This document shows positions 61,301 to 64,000 of a DNA stretch of 64,000 nt, in pieces (the first letter of the stretch is position 1; each line of letters begins with the position of its first letter). Source of the stretch: Otis tarda. Lineage: Eukaryota > Chordata > Aves > Otidiformes > Otididae. The stretch spans positions 141,559,053 to 141,623,052 of the forward strand of contig CM048552.1 in the NCBI GenBank assembly GCA_026413225.1. Reading direction: 5' to 3'. Below the pieces are notes generated by a model. The model was given only the letters and a program-made list of their open reading frames with translations, did not search any database and was not told where the DNA came from. The position numbers and the translations under genes are program-made.

Positions 61301-64000
61301 AAACCAAGCCCTGCCCAGTGTGATGGTAGCACCGCTGTCCTCTGAAATGTGTGTCATCGCTGGAGTTTCAGTATTTTGGCCCAAGCCCTACCCTGCATAG
61401 GGGAGTCGTGAGTTTCTGTTAGGAGAGTGAGAGAGGTCTGAGAGGTGTGAGGAGGCAGCACAGCCCATCCCAAGGAGAGCAGGGATGAGGTGCTAGGGTC
61501 AGGAAACCTGGGCCCTTGCTTCTCCTGTGACAGCCGAGTCTGCTGCGAGGCCAGCAGAGGATCCTGTCTGCAGGCTTCTAAAAGCTTTGGCCCTGGTACT
61601 GGCTGTCGGTGTTGGTCAGCTGCACGGAGGAGGCGAGGAAAAAAAGCAGCTTCTCCGAAGGTGCACTCTGTTTCAGTATGGGTGGGAATTCAGGGGAGAA
61701 AGGAAGAGGCACGTTTGTAGCCTGAAGGCCTCTGAGTGCGGAAGGGTTTTCAGCAAACCAGAGTGGCACTAGGTTTTTATCATAGAAAGTCTGGCAAGCT
61801 AAAAAGAGAGTGTTTCCATCAGCTGCCCTTGTAGCAAGCTGTGGCACTTCTCGAAGGCCATGAGGTGCTTCATGCCCAACGGATTTCATTCTGCAGGGTG
61901 TTGGTGTCTTCAGTTTGGCTCAGAATTGAAGCTGATCTGTTTTTTGCCAAGCCTAGACTATGAACAATTTGTTTCACTGAAAGAGGAAAAATTTACGTTG
62001 TTGTATAGAAAAATGAGAGGGGTGTATTTGTGGTGGTTTGTCAGGGTTTTTTTTTTTTGTTTGATTTCCCCCCCCGCCCCATAGTGCCAGTTATGCTGTG
62101 TAACGCTTTAGGAGAGGTAGGGAAGATTAGCAGTTTATATTTGAGCTATTATGGCAGCTGAAGAGTGGTTTACAGCGTTATAATAAAGGCTGTGTTATGC
62201 TGGCATATCCTCAAGTGTGGAAATGCTACGGTGTGCCACTGTTGCCAAGTGCCAGATCCATCTGAAAATAATGGCAAAGCTGTAACATATGTAACAATGA
62301 TGGGTAAGGTGAGTCTATAACACTGCCTTGCTTTAAAATAACTTGAGTTTTTTCAGTCTCTGTTGAACTTTTTATGATCCAAGGTGTGTCATACTAATTT
62401 TAAATATTAAAGACACATCAACTCTTATTATCGTGCCTTCTTCCTTCCTTTCAGGAACTGCCACGTAACTGCAAAGGAAACTGTAAGATTTAATAAAATA
62501 CCAGGAGTGTCTATAATTCCTTGAGATGCCATGTCTTGGATTGAAATGGAGGGATCTAAAAGCAATAATAATACGTCCTGATACAATGTATCTTACCAAA
62601 GCACAGTCTGATGCCGTGGCAGGGTTACATCACTATACACTACATCACTTTGTCTTTCAAAATTATCAGTTTTTGTGGGATTGCATACCTGTGTGCTGTT
62701 GATATGCACATTTGTGGAATTAGGCAGCATTACCATGTTGAATCAATAGTTTATCCTGGCAACTTAAAAGGCAGTGAATGAATCACAGTAGAGGGCATGC
62801 TAGTAGTCAGAACATTGCCCCCCTCAGGGGAAAAAATAAATGTCTACACCCAGAAGTAAATCTTCAGAATAAATAGAGTAAAATGCTTGCCCTGCATCTC
62901 CCATTCTGCTTCTAACTCAACAGCTGTGCTTAAATAAGTATGTTTAGTCTTGGTAAACCTGTCTTTGGTTTTTCATTCAGGACATTCAGAAAGTGCTGCA
63001 AAATACCAGCTATAGTTCAGAGGGAAAATGTTTTCTCTTGGGAATGCTCATCAACAGCAGAAAGCACACCAGGGAAGCTTGCACGCACACTTTTTTTTTT
63101 TTAATATTCCCTTGCAGCAATATGAAAAAGTCAGATTGTTTCTTCTTCCCCCAACCAGCCAGTCTTAGCACCCAGGGATTTCTGGGCTGAGCCACAGGTG
63201 CAGCTCTTGATGAGCAGAGAAGGAGCAATGCAATTCCTTTCAGGCTGGCTGCAGGGATGCTCCTCATGTTTCTCTCCTGCTGTTTTCCCCTGGATTTTTG
63301 TGGAGGAGATTGCATCTGTGTTTAACTGATGGTTTCCTTCTCTTTCCTGATCCTGGCCAGGCCCCTGGCAAAGGGCTTGTTGCTATCATGGCAGCTCGGC
63401 TGGTGGTGTGGAAGACATGGAGAAGCGTCAGCATGCAGTCGTGCTGTGCTGTGGCTTGGCTTTTTGGTGTAGCGAAATCAGCTCCAGCGGGTGTCAGCTG
63501 CCAGCACTGTACACAGATACGCTGTCGACCTCAAGTCGTAGTTGCATGTGACCATTTGCCCAAGAAGTATTTTCCTGTGCAGATACTTAGGTTCAGATTG
63601 CCAAGTCTTGCCTTATCGCCACACTCGTCTGTAGAGTGCCACCCCCTCCTGACTTCTATAGCCTTTTGAAGAAAGTACAGCAAAATTATTTTCCAGCTGA
63701 TGTGGATAATAACATCTGTTAGTGCTTCCCTCTCTGCCTTTCCTGTAATTATAATGCGCTGTTACTCCAGGAACCAGGATTATGAACTAGTAGTTCAGGA
63801 GACGTCTTTGATTTCAGAAAGAGAAGGACAGGAAAGGTGTCAGACGTATTGTTGATCTGCATGTAAATTCAAACTCTTCTATTTCAGTCAGAAAACATCT
63901 TTACATTTCAGAGGAGCAGATTAATGCCATAATTTGCATCACAGATTTTTTTATTATGTTTTTTTTTTTTAAGTAAATGCTGGAACAGTTAGAGCGAGCT

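Larger units (their letters stand above)
57132..64000 (+). other. Presumed intron 1 of the downstream gene (continues past the window)
   Basis: It starts with gtgagc. The first 850 bases are still CpG island. The rest is AT-rich with several T-runs (57752-57786, around 59719-59732, 60247-60261) and a perfect inverted repeat at 58352-58380. Acceptor-like sites at 62472 (cctttcag), about 62981 (cattcag) and 63360 (ctggccag) were tested against the required phase. The first two meet a stop before any donor. The third stays open for about 60 codons but has no convincing donor. Confidence 0.4.

Noticed and set aside
62472-62500. Second exon of the downstream gene at a polypyrimidine acceptor
   Set aside because: In the phase required by the first exon it hits a stop after four codons, and no donor precedes it.
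1-64000. tRNA, rRNA, CRISPR arrays, bacterial operons
   Set aside because: None seen. Sequence style and repeats are those of a bird nuclear genome.

Overview
The window looks like nuclear DNA from a bird. The evidence is a 3'-end CR1 LINE on each strand with the 3' tail typical of avian CR1, two solo LTRs of endogenous retroviruses with intact target-site duplications, weathered MIR-like SINEs and older CR1/L3-type relics, and very long AT-rich non-coding stretches broken by two sharp CpG islands. There are no prokaryotic operons, CRISPR arrays, rRNA or tRNA genes. Most long open frames are chance frames in GC-rich or purine-rich DNA and are not listed.

Layout. 1-11.6 kb is intergenic or of unknown transcription. 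It holds a (GGGAA)n minisatellite (5735-6118), a short tandem repeat, MIR-like relics and one splice-site-bounded segment (746-823). 11.64-13.35 kb is CpG island 1. It contains a complete 42-codon ORF (12444-12572, +) for a single-pass membrane micropeptide, followed by a good splice donor at 12830/12831. 13-24 kb is best read as the intron of that gene and carries a 5'-truncated CR1 (19604-20495). A candidate terminal exon with a polyadenylation signal lies at 24322 to about 24860. 25-56 kb is a gene desert with two solo LTRs (25520-26110 and 32790-33112), a minus-strand CR1 3' end (33514-33778), older LINE relics and several perfect inverted repeats. 56.34-57.99 kb is CpG island 2. It holds the first coding exon (57020-57131, +) of a gene whose protein begins with a hydrophobic, arginine-flanked N-terminus. 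The rest of the window is probably its first intron.

Both genes point rightwards, and both encode or begin with a membrane segment. Nothing in the sequence ties them into one pathway, and I could not name either with confidence.

The most unusual observation concerns the micropeptide gene. After its UGA stop, the same frame stays open for 86 codons to the splice donor. It joins in phase with the candidate terminal exon, which is open for 67 more codons. This may be chance, because exon 1 is GC- and A-rich, but it is specific and testable.
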